Shown: positions 37,186-47,756 of the stretch, one piece after another | Position numbering within the stretch: the stretch's first letter is position 1 | Layout: each line of letters begins with the position of its first letter | NCBI GenBank assembly: GCA_018971625.1 | Contig: JAGXAJ010000004.1 | Span: 1-64,000 of the forward strand | DNA: 64,000 nt | DNA from: Pseudomonadota bacterium | GTDB taxonomy: Bacteria; Pseudomonadota; Alphaproteobacteria; Rhizobiales; Xanthobacteraceae | Direction of reading: 5' to 3' | The notes under the pieces: model-generated | What the model was told of the DNA's origin: nothing | What the model saw: only the letters and a program-made list of their open reading frames with translations | Database searches by the model: none | Made by a program: the position numbers and the translations under genes

Positions 37186-38244
37186 TTAGTTTTTCAACAC
37201 GATACGCCCAACCACTTTGCCGGCGCGCAATTGCTCGATCCATTTCTGGACGTCGCCCATCGGTTGCTCGTTTATCGGTGTCGGCTTGATCTTGCCGGAG
37301 CGCGCGAGCGCCATCAACTCCTTCGCCTCGGCCAGCGTTCCAACCATCAAACCTTCGATCGTCATACGCTTGTAGATCCACTGCACCATCGGGAGACTGA
37401 AATTGCCGCCCATCAGTCCGGAGACGACGATCTTGCCGCCGAGCGCGACCGTCGCGACCGCAAGGGCCATCGATTTTTCGTTGCCGGCAAAATCGACCAC
37501 GGCATCGAAGCCGCCTTCGGTCTCCTCGAGGATGCGCTTGAGCACATCCGGTTCGGCGGGATCGTAGGCGACCGCGGCGCCGCTATTCAACGCCGCCTCG
37601 CGCGCCGCCGTACTCACATCCGCAACCGATATTTTCTGCTTGAACATGGCTTGCGCAAGGGAAAGCCCCATCATGCCGACGCCGCCAAGGCCGATCAGCA
37701 GCAGATTGCGCTGCCGCGGCCGGTCGACCAGCCGCCTCAGCGCGCCATAGGCGGTGATGCCGGAGCACATCAGGGTCGCCGCCTGGTTCACGGGCAGCGG
37801 ATCGTAATCCAGCAAATATTTCGCGTCGGGTACCAGCACGTGGCTGGCGAAACCGCCATCGATCGCGACCCCGAGAAAGCGCTGCTTGAGGCACAGATTC
37901 TCGTCACCATTGAGACAGGCGCGGCATTGGCCGCAGCCGATCCAGGGGAATATCGCCTTCCTGGTACCGATCAGGCTCTTGCTAACATCCATACCGACTT
38001 CCTCGACCACGCCCGCGATTTCGTGTCCCAGCGTGAAGGGCAGCGTCATGCCGCGCGTGGTGTCGAGCTTCCTGTCGCTGCCGAGGTCGGCATAGCCGTC
38101 CTGGATATGCAGGTCGGAATGGCACAGGCCGCAGCGCTCGACGCGAACCAGAACTTGCCGGCCCAGCGGCCTCGGGGTTTCGACGATGGTTTCGCAGAGC
38201 GGGGCATCGAATTTGACAAGCGATTGGCGATGCATCAGCGTCAT
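37186..38244 (-). CDS. Zinc-dependent alcohol dehydrogenase
   Basis: A 352-residue medium-chain dehydrogenase. The catalytic zinc site is CGLCHSDLHIQDG near residue 38 plus GHEIAGVVEEVG near residue 73. The four-Cys structural zinc loop is CGQCRACLNGDENLC near residues 104-118. The NAD loop is LLIGLGGVGMMGLSLAQAM. The frame is open upstream, but MTLMHRQSLVKF at 38244 has GAGG eight bases before it. The physiological substrate cannot be read. It lies directly downstream of rsmA. Confidence 0.9.
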   Translation of the reverse strand: MTLMHRQSLVKFDAPLCETIVETPRPLGRQVLVRVERCGLCHSDLHIQDGYADLGSDRKLDTTRGMTLPFTLGHEIAGVVEEVGMDVSKSLIGTRKAIFPWIGCGQCRACLNGDENLCLKQRFLGVAIDGGFASHVLVPDAKYLLDYDPLPVNQAATLMCSGITAYGALRRLVDRPRQRNLLLIGLGGVGMMGLSLAQAMFKQKISVADVSTAAREAALNSGAAVAYDPAEPDVLKRILEETEGGFDAVVDFAGNEKSMALAVATVALGGKIVVSGLMGGNFSLPMVQWIYKRMTIEGLMVGTLAEAKELMALARSGKIKPTPINEQPMGDVQKWIEQLRAGKVVGRIVLKN

Positions 38245-38288
38245 GGGATATTCCTCAACCGCATTGGTTTGTTCCTGACGCATATTGG

Positions 38289-39131
38289 TTAGTTCTTGGT
38301 TAGTTCGCTGGCCATGGCGACAAAGCCAGATACCGGGATGGTCTCGGGGCGCCGGGTCACTTCGACCCCCGCAGCGGCCGCCAACCGGACCGGATCGACG
38401 GCAAGCGACTTCAGGCTCTGCCGCAGCATCTTGCGCCGCTGGCCGAATGCCGCCGCGGCGACCTGTTCCAGTGCCTTGCGCTCGCACGGCTCCGGCGCGG
38501 CGCGCGGCACCAGCCGCACCACCGACGAGGTAACCTTGGGCTGTGGTACGAACGCGGCGGCAGAAATGTCGAACAAGATCTTGGTCTCGGCGCGCCAGTT
38601 CGCCAGCACGCCAAGCCGGCCATAGGCGTCGCTATTCTCGCGCGCGACGATGCGTTCTGCGACCTCCCGTTGAAACATCAGCACCATCATCTCATACCAT
38701 GGTGGCCACGGCTCGACCGACAGCCAGTCGATCAGCAGCGCGGTGGCGATATTGTAGGGAAGGTTGGCGACGATCTTGGCTTTGGTGCTGCCGAGGAATG
38801 GCTTGGGATCAAAGCGCTGCGCGTCGGCGCAAACGATCTCCAGCCGTCCGGGATAGTGATTCGAAATATCCTCCAGCGCCCCCAGCGCGCGTTCGTCGCG
38901 CTCCACCGCGATCACGTGCCGCGCGCCGAGTGCGAGTAAAGCGCGGGTCAGCCCGCCGGGGCCGGGGCCAATCTCGATCACGGTTGCGTCGTCTAGCGGT
39001 CCTGCTGCGCGCGCGATCCGTGCCGTGAGGTTGAGGTCGAGCAGGAAATTCTGCCCGAGCGATTTGCGGGCGGAAAGCGCGTGCTGACGAATGACCTCGC
39101 GAAGCGGCGGCAAGTCATCGATCGCGCTCAT
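38289..39131 (-). CDS. rsmA: 16S rRNA dimethyladenosine transferase RsmA (KsgA)
   Basis: Dimethylates two adjacent adenines near the 3' end of 16S rRNA. It has 280 residues. [18 protein letters not shown] opens the family; the SAM loop is [17 protein letters not shown], and the target-base motif is [25 protein letters not shown]-like and [11 protein letters not shown] segments complete the C-terminal domain. Its start overlaps the pdxA stop by four bases (ATGA), so the two are coupled. Confidence 0.96.
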   Translation of the reverse strand: MSAIDDLPPLREVIRQHALSARKSLGQNFLLDLNLTARIARAAGPLDDATVIEIGPGPGGLTRALLALGARHVIAVERDERALGALEDISNHYPGRLEIVCADAQRFDPKPFLGSTKAKIVANLPYNIATALLIDWLSVEPWPPWYEMMVLMFQREVAERIVARENSDAYGRLGVLANWRAETKILFDISAAAFVPQPKVTSSVVRLVPRAAPEPCERKALEQVAAAAFGQRRKMLRQSLKSLAVDPVRLAAAAGVEVTRRPETIPVSGFVAMASELTKN

Positions 39132-40129
39132 GCCGGCTGCGCCGCCATGCGAGCGGCGAGCCGCAATGCCGCGATCAAGCTCGACGGATTGGCGCGGCCG
39201 GTTCCAGCGATATCGAATGCGGTGCCGTGGTCCGGTGAGGTGCGAATGAACGGCAGTCCGAGCGTGACGTTGACCCCGTCATCGAACGCCAGCGTTTTGA
39301 TCGGGATCAGCGCCTGGTCATGATACATGCAGATCGCGCAGTCATAGGTCTTGCGCGCCGCCTCGTGAAACATGGTGTCGGCCGGCAACGGCCCTCGAAC
39401 GTCGATGCCTTCCTTGCGCAGGGTATCGATCGCCGGGATCACGATCGTCTGCTCCTCGGTGCCGAGCGAACCGTCTTCGCCGGCGTGAGGATTGAGGCCC
39501 GATAATGCCAGGCGCGGACGGGCGATCCCGAACCGGGTTTTCAGGCTGGCCGCCACGATACGCGCGGTCGAGATGATCAGGTCACCCGAGAGCTGCGAGA
39601 TCGCATCACGCAGCGAAAGATGGATGGTCACGGGAACGACGGCGAGATCAGGCGACCACAGCATCATCACCGGTTGCGGCGCGTCGCCGCCACGCGCGGC
39701 GAGCTCGGCGAGGAACTCGGTATGTCCGGGATGATGAAATCCGGCCCCGTAGAGTACGCTCTTGGCAATCGGATTGGTGACGATCGCGGCGGCCCGCCCG
39801 GCCGCGACGTCGCTCACCGCCTGGCGGATCGAGGCAATCGCGGCGGCGGCGCTGCTGTCGTCCGGAGATCCGGGGCGCGCGGTGGCCCTGATGCCTGTTG
39901 CCACGACCGGCAAGGCGTTTGCGAAGGTCGCAAGCGCATCTTCGGGACGAACTTCGGCGAGCCGGACATCCAGTTCGAGCGCCTGGGCGCGGTCGCGGAG
40001 CAGGTCGCAATCGCCAAGCAGATAGAACGCAGGAAGCTTGAGCTCAGCGCGGCGCAGCCACGCCTCGAGGGTAATGTCCGGCCCGATGCCCGCAGGTTCG
40101 CCTGACGTGAGCGCGAGAGGTTTTGCCAT
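39128..40129 (-). CDS. pdxA: 4-hydroxythreonine-4-phosphate dehydrogenase
   Basis: NAD-dependent enzyme of pyridoxal phosphate synthesis. It has 333 residues. [18 protein letters not shown] opens the protein. Metal and substrate residues are seen in [23 protein letters not shown] and [16 protein letters not shown], ending with [16 protein letters not shown]. It lies three bases behind surA and overlaps rsmA; surA-pdxA-rsmA is a classical order in proteobacteria. Confidence 0.96.
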   Translation of the reverse strand: MAKPLALTSGEPAGIGPDITLEAWLRRAELKLPAFYLLGDCDLLRDRAQALELDVRLAEVRPEDALATFANALPVVATGIRATARPGSPDDSSAAAAIASIRQAVSDVAAGRAAAIVTNPIAKSVLYGAGFHHPGHTEFLAELAARGGDAPQPVMMLWSPDLAVVPVTIHLSLRDAISQLSGDLIISTARIVAASLKTRFGIARPRLALSGLNPHAGEDGSLGTEEQTIVIPAIDTLRKEGIDVRGPLPADTMFHEAARKTYDCAICMYHDQALIPIKTLAFDDGVNVTLGLPFIRTSPDHGTAFDIAGTGRANPSSLIAALRLAARMAAQPA

Positions 40130-40132
40130 ACA

Positions 40133-41101
40133 TCAACGATATTCGATCATCGCGGCCTTCCGGATCTGCTGCAGGTACGCTTTCGACTTCGCCTCGAACT
40201 TGCTGGCATACATCTTTTCGCGGATTTCCTTTTTCCGCGGCGTGTCGACCGTGGTCGGCGTTCTGCTGCAGAGCGCAACCATCTCGATGCCCTGTTTCGT
40301 CACTTCGGGCTCGGTCAGATGACCGATCGGTGTCTTGTCCAGCACTTCACGCAGCACGGGCGGCAAATCGGCGGATGTCTTGATTACCGTATCGCGTATC
40401 GCGGCATTTTGCATGCTCTTGAACAGCGCATTGGCCTCGTCGCAGGTCTGTATGCGGCCGCGCAGGGTTTCGGCTTCCTTGCGCCTTAGCTCCATCGTGG
40501 TCGGCGGTGATCCGCGCGGCACGATCAGGACGATGGGCTGCATTTTATATTCGAAGCTTTCAGTATCCGCCTTATCGCCTTTTTCGTCCTTGTCGCCTTG
40601 GGCTACGGCCGCGGCCGCGACCTCCTTTTCACTGACCTGGAGGCTTTCCTTGAATCGGCCGCGGACCAGCGAACCCCACACCATATCGGCCCTGATACGC
40701 TGCTTCAGCGTGTCCGGACGAATACCCTGGCTCTCGAGGGTTTTGGTGAGCTGGTCGGGTGTAAGGCGCATCCGCGCGCTCATTTCGGCGAACGCAGCGT
40801 CAATGTCGGAAGAGGTCGGATCGACGCTGAATTGCTTTGCTTCCTTGATCTTCAGTTTTTCGTCGATCAGTTCTTCCATTATTTGCTGCCGTGGCGCCGA
40901 CTTGTGGGTCGAGAGGAAATCCAGCTTGGTGCGCTGCTCGATGTCGAAGTTGGTGATAGGCACGCCGTTGACCATGACCGCGACGGTTTGTGCATAGGAC
41001 GGCGTTACGCAACCCATCAAGGCCAGCGCCAGGGTCGCGGTCACGATCCAGGGCAAGACGCGAACTGGAAAGCGGTTGAGCAAGATGGTCCTCATGGTCA
41101 T
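40133..41101 (-). CDS. surA: SurA-like periplasmic chaperone / peptidyl-prolyl isomerase
   Basis: A 322-residue exported protein that escorts outer-membrane proteins. The signal segment is VTATLALALMGCVTPSYAQ. The SurA N-terminal domain follows (VNGVPITNFDIEQRTKLDFL and EELIDEKLKIKEAKQF), with a weaker C-terminal PPIase-like region (SADLPPVLREVLDKTPIGHL). It lies 64 bases downstream of lptD, one of its expected clients. An in-frame ATG at 41095 is an alternative start; the frame also stays open upstream. Confidence 0.88.
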   Translation of the reverse strand: MTMRTILLNRFPVRVLPWIVTATLALALMGCVTPSYAQTVAVMVNGVPITNFDIEQRTKLDFLSTHKSAPRQQIMEELIDEKLKIKEAKQFSVDPTSSDIDAAFAEMSARMRLTPDQLTKTLESQGIRPDTLKQRIRADMVWGSLVRGRFKESLQVSEKEVAAAAVAQGDKDEKGDKADTESFEYKMQPIVLIVPRGSPPTTMELRRKEAETLRGRIQTCDEANALFKSMQNAAIRDTVIKTSADLPPVLREVLDKTPIGHLTEPEVTKQGIEMVALCSRTPTTVDTPRKKEIREKMYASKFEAKSKAYLQQIRKAAMIEYR

Positions 41102-41165
41102 TTTGTCGATCGAATAGTTCGTGTCCGGGACGCGCCCGTTTGCCGTCGATGTGCCGACGTCGATT

Positions 41166-43646
41166 CTACTGAATCTGCCCGCCGCCCGCCGTTGAGGAGG
41201 TCTGGGCGATAGTCCGCAGACCGAGCTGCAGCATGAACGCGTGGCTGAGCGTTGGCGGGGTCGCACCGGCGACGTAGGAATAGGCCGTGACGTAGTTGGC
41301 CGCCAGTATAAAGCAGTCGTCGACATAGCCTGCGCCGATCACATATTGGTTGATCTGGTTGGCGACGAGATCCCAGCGGGCGGCACCGGTGACCACCCAG
41401 TTCGCCGCGACCTTGGCGGTGGCGGTAGTGAGAATGCCCTCGCGGCGCGTCAAATATCCGAGTTCCGGCTGGGCGGCATAATCGCCATACAGCATGCTGA
41501 CCGACCAGCGATCGAAATTGGCCTTGCCTTCGGCCTCGAAGCGGTTGACTTCGCCGGTGGCTTCGTCGACCCGCGCACGGGTGGCGAAGGTGTACGTATG
41601 GTTAGGCGAATACGACAGGCTGCCGACATAGTCCGACACCGGCTTGTCGAGGCCGGAATCCAGTCCGGTGTTGGTCGCGTCGGCGACCGCAAACGAGTTC
41701 AGGCCGAACAGTTGGTAGGACTGCCCGAACACCGCAGTGACGGTTCCACCATGATCGAATTGCGTGGTTGCCTGCACGCCGGCATTGGCGCGGCCGCCAC
41801 CCTCGACGCGGTCGTAGCCGGAGAACTTGTCAACACTGAACAGGTTGCTGGTGTCGAACACCATGCTCTGCGCATCTTCGTTGGGAAGCTTGCCGGCATA
41901 GGATTCGTTGGGACGGGCGATGACCTGCGCGATCGGCTCGATCGTCGTGGTTCCCCACGGCTGAACGTTGATGAAGGGATAACGATATTCGAGGCCGACC
42001 GTCGGCATCGCCCGCAACGCCTGGCTTTCGCCGGTCGGCAGGAAGTTCGAAACGCCCGGCTGGTTCGCCACTGAAGTGTCGATCGCGTCGGCGCGAAGGC
42101 TCGCGAACGGCGTCCAGATTTCGCCGGCGGAGTCCGTAAACGAACGTCGCCAATCCACTTCGCCGGTCGCGCGCGTGTAGGTGCCGGGCATGCCACGCAG
42201 CAGACAGTTGGCGCGGGTGATGTTGTTGGCGGGGTCGGCCGTCGTCGGCAGGCAACTGCCGTTGGCGAAGGCAGTCGCATTGGTGGCATCAAATGCCGCG
42301 GTGTCTCGCGTCAGGCTGGTGAAATTGCCCTTGTAGCTGAACTCGCCGCCCAGCACGTTATGGTTGACCACGTTGGAGTAATCGATGACCGGCGCGACCA
42401 CCGGCACCTGGCTCTGATTGCCCGAGAAACTCAGGTAGTAGATCGTTCGCGCGTCGAAATAGCTGCGGTTGCCGACTCCGGTCAGATACAGCTGCGAGAC
42501 CGCGTCGGTCGGCAGGTTCAGGAACGAGCCCATCGGATCCATGTACTGGGCCAGCCGATAATCGGATAGGAAGTAGTAATCCGACAGCACGACGCCGTCC
42601 CAGCCCCAAACCCATTTGTCGTTGAGCGCGAATTGGCCCTTGGTCTCGACGCCGCCACGGAACTGACGATCGCCGGGCTGGCCGGCGAAGGCGCCGGGGT
42701 CGGCCTGGTCGATGCCATAGGCGCGGATCTGGTACGACCCGTTCATCAGGCGCTGGCGGAATTCGGCCTGCATCAGCACGCCCTGCTTGGTGGTGATGCG
42801 CGGGATGAAGGTCGCGTCATAGTCCGGCGCGATCGCCCAGTAGAACGGCACGTCAACGCCATAGCCGAAGGTCGTGTAGGATGTGAAGGCCGGCATCAGG
42901 AAGCCGGTCTTGCGCTTCACGGTCGGATCGGGCGTCGAGAAATACGGCAAATAGGCCATCGGAACGCCAAAGAATTCGAGCTGGGCGTTCTCGAAATAGA
43001 GCATCTTCTCGTTCTGGTCGTGAATGATGCGCTCGCCCTTGACCTGCCATAGCGGCGGCTTCTTCGGATCGTCCCGGCAGGGTGCGCAGGCGGTGTAAAC
43101 GCCGTTCTCGAACACGGTGTAATTGCCGCTGGAGCGATCGGAGCGCGTCGCCGCCATCCGCGTGTTGTCGGCGGTGTCGACCCGCAGCGAATCGACGAAG
43201 CCGTCGCGGTAGTCGTCGCTGAGATCCATGATGTTGGCATAGGTGATCTTGCCGTCCGCATCGGTCATGCGGATGTTGCCCTCGGCATGCAGGCGCTTGG
43301 TCTTCTGATCGTAGATGACCTTGTCGGCCTCGACGCTGGTGCCGTTGTAGAACATCTGCACGTTGCCGACGGCCGATACCCGCGAGTTGTTGTAGTCGTA
43401 ATCGACCTCGACCGCCTGCACGAGCATCTGTCCGTCGCTCGGCGGACGCGGCGGCACCACCCGTGTCGGTCCGCGGTTGTAAGTGAATTGCGCAGATGCG
43501 GGCGTGCTGAACGCGCTCGCCACCATCAGCCCGAGAACGAAGGCAAGGGATCTTTGGAAGGCGGCCAAGCGGGTCTCATAACGGCGCACGAGAGTGCGCC
43601 GCCCGCATGCGGACGACCTGTCTTGGCGGGTGGCGACAACGGCCAC
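41166..43646 (-). CDS. lptD: LPS assembly protein LptD
   Basis: Outer-membrane barrel that inserts lipopolysaccharide. It has 826 residues from a GTG at 43646, which overlaps the lptG stop (TAGTG) and has a perfect AGGAGG eight bases upstream; the frame is open beyond it but that is lptG. The signal sequence is LAFVLGLMVASAFSTPASAQ near residues 35-54. The N-terminal LptA-like jellyroll is seen in VYDYNNSR- and IYDQKTKRLHAEGNIRMTD-type strands. Cys residues near CAPCRDDPKKPPLW sit where LptD forms disulfides. The barrel runs to the C-terminus. Confidence 0.94.
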   Translation of the reverse strand: MAVVATRQDRSSACGRRTLVRRYETRLAAFQRSLAFVLGLMVASAFSTPASAQFTYNRGPTRVVPPRPPSDGQMLVQAVEVDYDYNNSRVSAVGNVQMFYNGTSVEADKVIYDQKTKRLHAEGNIRMTDADGKITYANIMDLSDDYRDGFVDSLRVDTADNTRMAATRSDRSSGNYTVFENGVYTACAPCRDDPKKPPLWQVKGERIIHDQNEKMLYFENAQLEFFGVPMAYLPYFSTPDPTVKRKTGFLMPAFTSYTTFGYGVDVPFYWAIAPDYDATFIPRITTKQGVLMQAEFRQRLMNGSYQIRAYGIDQADPGAFAGQPGDRQFRGGVETKGQFALNDKWVWGWDGVVLSDYYFLSDYRLAQYMDPMGSFLNLPTDAVSQLYLTGVGNRSYFDARTIYYLSFSGNQSQVPVVAPVIDYSNVVNHNVLGGEFSYKGNFTSLTRDTAAFDATNATAFANGSCLPTTADPANNITRANCLLRGMPGTYTRATGEVDWRRSFTDSAGEIWTPFASLRADAIDTSVANQPGVSNFLPTGESQALRAMPTVGLEYRYPFINVQPWGTTTIEPIAQVIARPNESYAGKLPNEDAQSMVFDTSNLFSVDKFSGYDRVEGGGRANAGVQATTQFDHGGTVTAVFGQSYQLFGLNSFAVADATNTGLDSGLDKPVSDYVGSLSYSPNHTYTFATRARVDEATGEVNRFEAEGKANFDRWSVSMLYGDYAAQPELGYLTRREGILTTATAKVAANWVVTGAARWDLVANQINQYVIGAGYVDDCFILAANYVTAYSYVAGATPPTLSHAFMLQLGLRTIAQTSSTAGGGQIQ

Positions 43647-44743
43647 TACCCGTCCTCCTGATACAGCAAGGCCAAAAAGCCGGTGAGGCCGCCCACGCAT
43701 ACGGGCAGCCACGCCGCAGCGATCGGATGCATCAATTCGGCCTTGCTCAAATCCTCGGTTACTTTCGACAGAACGTAGAGCAGAAAGCCTGCGCCCACGC
43801 CACTTAAAACCATCTTTTGTACCCCGCCGAAGCGGAAGAAGCGCAGGCTTACCGAGGCCGCTACCATGACCATAGCGGCCAGCAGAAACGGCTGTGCGAT
43901 GAGCTTGTGGTATTGCAACCGATAGCCGGCGGTCGCGAATCCCGAGCTTTCCGAAGACCGGATATAGCTCGGGAGTTGCCAAAAAGACACAGTTTCCGGC
44001 GTGGAAAAGCTATTCCGAACCTGGGCCACCGTCAGGCTGGTCGGCAGGATGAAACTATCCTGGTCGACCGGGGGGGCGTCGAGCGTGTAGCGCCGCACCG
44101 ATTTGAACAGCCAATGCCCTTTCTCCAGTGTCGCTTCCCGCGCCTCGATTCGCTCCTTGAACTGGTTGTTGTTGTCGAACGCGAACACCGTCAGTCCGGT
44201 CAGCCGCACGCCCTGTTGCTCGCTGCGGGCGGCGTTGATGATGGTCTGGCCGTCCTCGTTCACCTGATTGATCCAGAAGCCGGCGGCATCCTGGATGCCA
44301 CCTCCAGGCGCCGAGCCGAACAACTGGGCTTCCATTTGTTTGGAGATTTCACGCAAATTGGCGGACATCGGATTGTAAGCGACGGTCGCCAGCACGCCGA
44401 GCCCGATCGCGCTTGCCAGCGCCGGCGAGATGAACTGCCAGGCGGAAATGCCGGCAGCGCGGGCGACCACGAGTTCGAGGCGCCGCGACAGCGCCAGATA
44501 GCAGGTCATCGCCCCGATCAGGATGCAGAACGGCGTCAGCTTCTCGAGCAGTTGCGGCACCCGGAACAGCGATGTCTCGGCAACCATGATAGCGGATGCA
44601 GAAGCCAGCCCCGATGTCTTGCGCACCATCTCGATGTAGTCGACTAGCACCAGCAGCATGAAGATGCTGGCGAACACGCCGATCGCCGAGATCACGAAGC
44701 GACCGGCGAAATAGCGTCCGAGCGTGTTGGTCAGCATGCTCAT
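43646..44743 (-). CDS. lptG: LPS export permease LptG
   Basis: Membrane subunit of the LptB2FG extractor. It has 365 residues: six membrane helices in two groups of three around a periplasmic jellyroll domain (about residues 95-270). TLGRYFAGRFVISAIGVFAS and LELVVARAAGISAWQFISP are family features. It starts by ATGA overlap with lptF and overlaps the lptD start at its end. Confidence 0.94.
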   Translation of the reverse strand: MSMLTNTLGRYFAGRFVISAIGVFASIFMLLVLVDYIEMVRKTSGLASASAIMVAETSLFRVPQLLEKLTPFCILIGAMTCYLALSRRLELVVARAAGISAWQFISPALASAIGLGVLATVAYNPMSANLREISKQMEAQLFGSAPGGGIQDAAGFWINQVNEDGQTIINAARSEQQGVRLTGLTVFAFDNNNQFKERIEAREATLEKGHWLFKSVRRYTLDAPPVDQDSFILPTSLTVAQVRNSFSTPETVSFWQLPSYIRSSESSGFATAGYRLQYHKLIAQPFLLAAMVMVAASVSLRFFRFGGVQKMVLSGVGAGFLLYVLSKVTEDLSKAELMHPIAAAWLPVCVGGLTGFLALLYQEDG

Positions 44744-45906
44744 GCGGTGGCCGGTCGTCCAAACAGCCGGAGCAGGCGAGCGTTGAAGTTGTTGATGGTT
44801 TCTATCAGCGCGGCAGGCGGTTCGATCACGATGCCCGCGACGATGACCCACAACCCTGTGCTGATCGCTGCCAGCAGCATCAGATACTGAACCAGCGGCG
44901 CTAGCGGCGATTTTACCGCCATCACCGAACAGGCGAAGCCGGCCATCCGCAGCCCGAACACGGCGAGGATCGAACTGCCGATCGAAAAATTGCGGCTCTG
45001 GCGCGTGGTGCGCGGCGTACCCAAAAAAGCGAAGGTGAGGGTGGCGAACACGAATGGATAGATCGGCGACATGAAGCGATCATGCAGTTCGGCGCGGAAC
45101 TGACCGGGCAGTTGCTTGTAGATCGGATCGTTCTTGTCCGGGTACATCAGTTCCCAGAGATACCTTTCGCGAATGCCGAGCGCGACATCGTGACTCTGGT
45201 TGAATTTCGACATGTCGAAGGCGTAACGGCCGAACGCCACCAGTGCCGGATCCCGCTTGCCGGTCTCGAAGCGCTGGAGATTGCCATCCTCGAGAATCAG
45301 AAACGAACCGCTGTCGTTCTTTAGCACGGTTCCGTGGTCTGCGATGATGCTGACGCGCTCCTTGGGATCCCGGCGATCGTCGATAAAGACGCCGGCGAGC
45401 AGGCCGCCCGGTTTTCGTTCTCGAATGCGGATGGTCAGGTTCTGTTCGAGCTGCGCGAAGCGGCCGGGCTGCAGGATGTTGGTCAGCACGTCGGCGGTGA
45501 TGTCGGCGTCCCATTGCTTGATTCGGCGCATGCCGTCCGGGGCCAGGTAGGCGGCGATAAATGCCACCATCGCCGCCACCACGCAGGTGGCGTAGACGAA
45601 CGGGCGGAACAACCGGTACGGCGACAGGCCGGCGGCGTTCATCACGATGATCTCCGAATCGGTGGCGAGCTTGTTCAGGGTATGGGAGATCGCGATCATC
45701 AGCGCGATCGGCGCGATGATCAGTACCAGCGCCGGAATTACCAGACTGGTGATGCCAAGAAAGGTCAGGATGGTTTGGCCCTGACTGGTCATCAGGTCGA
45801 TGCCGCGCAACGCCTGGGTAATCCAGATCACGCCCGTCAGGCTGACCAGAACCACCGCAAACGACCCCAGAGTCGTGCGAAAGATATACTTGTCGATCGA
45901 CCCCAT
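44740..45906 (-). CDS. lptF: LPS export permease LptF
   Basis: Partner of LptG in LPS extraction from the inner membrane. It has 388 residues from MGSIDKYIFRTTLGSFAVVL. The motif DSEIIVMNAAGLSPYRLFRP is the coupling-helix region that contacts LptB. The periplasmic domain has LNNDSGSF-type strands followed by LQRFETGKRDPALVAF. It opens the lptF-lptG-lptD-surA-pdxA-rsmA set; lptB and lptC are not in the window. Confidence 0.94.
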   Translation of the reverse strand: MGSIDKYIFRTTLGSFAVVLVSLTGVIWITQALRGIDLMTSQGQTILTFLGITSLVIPALVLIIAPIALMIAISHTLNKLATDSEIIVMNAAGLSPYRLFRPFVYATCVVAAMVAFIAAYLAPDGMRRIKQWDADITADVLTNILQPGRFAQLEQNLTIRIRERKPGGLLAGVFIDDRRDPKERVSIIADHGTVLKNDSGSFLILEDGNLQRFETGKRDPALVAFGRYAFDMSKFNQSHDVALGIRERYLWELMYPDKNDPIYKQLPGQFRAELHDRFMSPIYPFVFATLTFAFLGTPRTTRQSRNFSIGSSILAVFGLRMAGFACSVMAVKSPLAPLVQYLMLLAAISTGLWVIVAGIVIEPPAALIETINNFNARLLRLFGRPATA

Positions 45907-46243
45907 CGCTACCGCACGATCCCGCCTCGCAAACCGGAACCACAACAGCCGACCAATCCTGACGTCAGGATCCCGTTCGGTCGCGCCGCCATCGATCCGG
46001 AAAGCCCCACAGTTCTCAGTACCATCCCTTTGATCTGTCGACAAAATGGCTGCGCCAAGGCACCCTTGGGATATGGTTAATAATTCATCCCTGTGGCCCG
46101 TGCGCCACGTCAGCCCTTGGCTTTGCGGGCACGGGCAGGCCATAGTGATCTTGAAGCAACTTCTCACCCGGCTGCGCGACGTGGCCAAATCCATCCTGAC
46201 GGCGTCTCTGGCCGACTAAACCTGATTCTTGGAGGATTTTCCC
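45907..46243. other. Divergent promoter region of lptF and pepA
   Basis: About 337 bases between divergent genes. It must carry both promoters. Only loose boxes are seen (minus strand TTGTCG and TACTGA, 17 bases apart, near 46005-46035). No gene is supported. Confidence 0.45.
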
Positions 46244-47746
46244 ATGCCCGACGCCGTCAAGGTCGGCTTCGTCCCGTTTTCTACCGCCTCGCGCGGCCTT
46301 CTGGTGGTTTTCTGCGACGACGCGTTGAAGTTCGGCGCGGCGACCCGCAAGGCGCTGGGATCCGCCGCTGGTTTGGTCGGTCGGGTGGCAACGGCCAACC
46401 AGTTCAAGGGCAAAAGCGGGTCCGCGCTTGATATTCTGGCTCCGCAGGGCCTCAAGGCCGCGCGGCTGATCGTGTTCGGCGTCGGCAAGCTCTCCGCGAT
46501 CAAGGAGCATGATTTCCTCAAATGGGGTGGCGCGGTCGCCGGCAAATTGCGCGCCGGCAGCGACTCCGTCACGATTGTCGCGGACTTGCCCGACGGGCCG
46601 ATGAAGCCCGCGCAGGCGGCCGCGCTGGCATCGGGCGTGCGGCTGCGCGCCTACAAATTCGATCGCTACAAGACCAAAAAGAAGGACGGCGAAGACGCGG
46701 CCTTGCAGGCCGACGTCTCGGTTGCGGTGGACGAGGTCAACGCCACGCGAAAAGCCTTCGAGCCTGATGGGCACATCGTCGATGGCGTGATCATCGCCCG
46801 CGAACTCGTCAACGAACCGCCGAACGTGCTCTTTCCCGTCGAGTTCGCCCGCCGCGCCGGCCTGTTGCGCAAGCTTGGCGTCGACGTCGAAGTGCTCGAC
46901 GTCAACGCCATGACGAAGCTTGGAATGGGTGCGCTGCTTGGCGTGGCCCAGGGCTCCACGCGGCCGGCCCGCACCGTGATCATGCGCTGGAACGGCGGCA
47001 AGAAGGGCGACCAGCCGCTGGCTTTCATCGGCAAAGGCGTTTGCTTCGACACCGGCGGCATCTCGATCAAGGGTGCATCCGGCATGGAGGACATGAAGGG
47101 CGACATGGGAGGGGCGGCCTGCGTGGTCGGGCTGATGCATGCGCTTGCAGCCCGCAAGGCGCGCATCAACGCGATCGGCGCCATCGGCCTTGTCGAAAAC
47201 ATGCCCGACGGCAATGCGCAACGTCCCGGCGACATCGTCACTTCGATGTCCGGCCAGACCATCGAGATCATCAACACAGACGCCGAGGGTCGCCTGGTAC
47301 TGGCCGACGTGCTCTGGTATGTCGCGAAGAAATGCAAGCCGAAATTCATGGTCGATCTCGCTACCCTGACCGGCGCGATCCTGGTTGCGCTCGGCACCGA
47401 GCACGCCGGCATGTTTTCCAACAACGACGAACTGGCCGACCGGCTGACGAAGGTGGGGCTTGCGACCGGAGAAAAGGTCTGGCGCATGCCGCTCGGCCCG
47501 GAATACGACAAGCAGATCGACTCGCAATTCGCCGACATGAAGAACACCGGCGGCCGCAATGGCGGTTCGATCACGGCGGCGCAGTTCCTGCAGCGCTTCG
47601 TCGACGACACGCCCTGGGCGCATATCGACATCGCGGGAACGGCGATGGGAGCGCCGAAAACCGAAATCAATCATAGCTGGGGCTCGGGTTACGGGGTGCG
47701 GCTGCTGGAGCGGCTGGTCGCCGACTATTACGAGACGAAAAAATAG
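46244..47746 (+). CDS. pepA: Leucyl aminopeptidase (cytosol aminopeptidase)
   Basis: Di-metal M17 peptidase removing N-terminal residues; in some bacteria it also acts as a DNA-binding protein. It has 500 residues from [12 protein letters not shown], with GGAGG nine bases upstream. The metal site and active centre are visible in [20 protein letters not shown] followed by [10 protein letters not shown], and in [16 protein letters not shown]. It ends eleven bases before holC. Confidence 0.95.
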   Translation: MPDAVKVGFVPFSTASRGLLVVFCDDALKFGAATRKALGSAAGLVGRVATANQFKGKSGSALDILAPQGLKAARLIVFGVGKLSAIKEHDFLKWGGAVAGKLRAGSDSVTIVADLPDGPMKPAQAAALASGVRLRAYKFDRYKTKKKDGEDAALQADVSVAVDEVNATRKAFEPDGHIVDGVIIARELVNEPPNVLFPVEFARRAGLLRKLGVDVEVLDVNAMTKLGMGALLGVAQGSTRPARTVIMRWNGGKKGDQPLAFIGKGVCFDTGGISIKGASGMEDMKGDMGGAACVVGLMHALAARKARINAIGAIGLVENMPDGNAQRPGDIVTSMSGQTIEIINTDAEGRLVLADVLWYVAKKCKPKFMVDLATLTGAILVALGTEHAGMFSNNDELADRLTKVGLATGEKVWRMPLGPEYDKQIDSQFADMKNTGGRNGGSITAAQFLQRFVDDTPWAHIDIAGTAMGAPKTEINHSWGSGYGVRLLERLVADYYETKK

Positions 47747-47756
47747 CGCAAACCCG

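Noticed and set aside
43647..43982. Longer LptD N-terminus
   Set aside because: This part is lptG in another frame; the GTG at 43646 has a perfect ribosome binding site.
46085..47674. 529-codon minus-strand frame across pepA
   Set aside because: Shadow of pepA codon bias; no protein-like segments.
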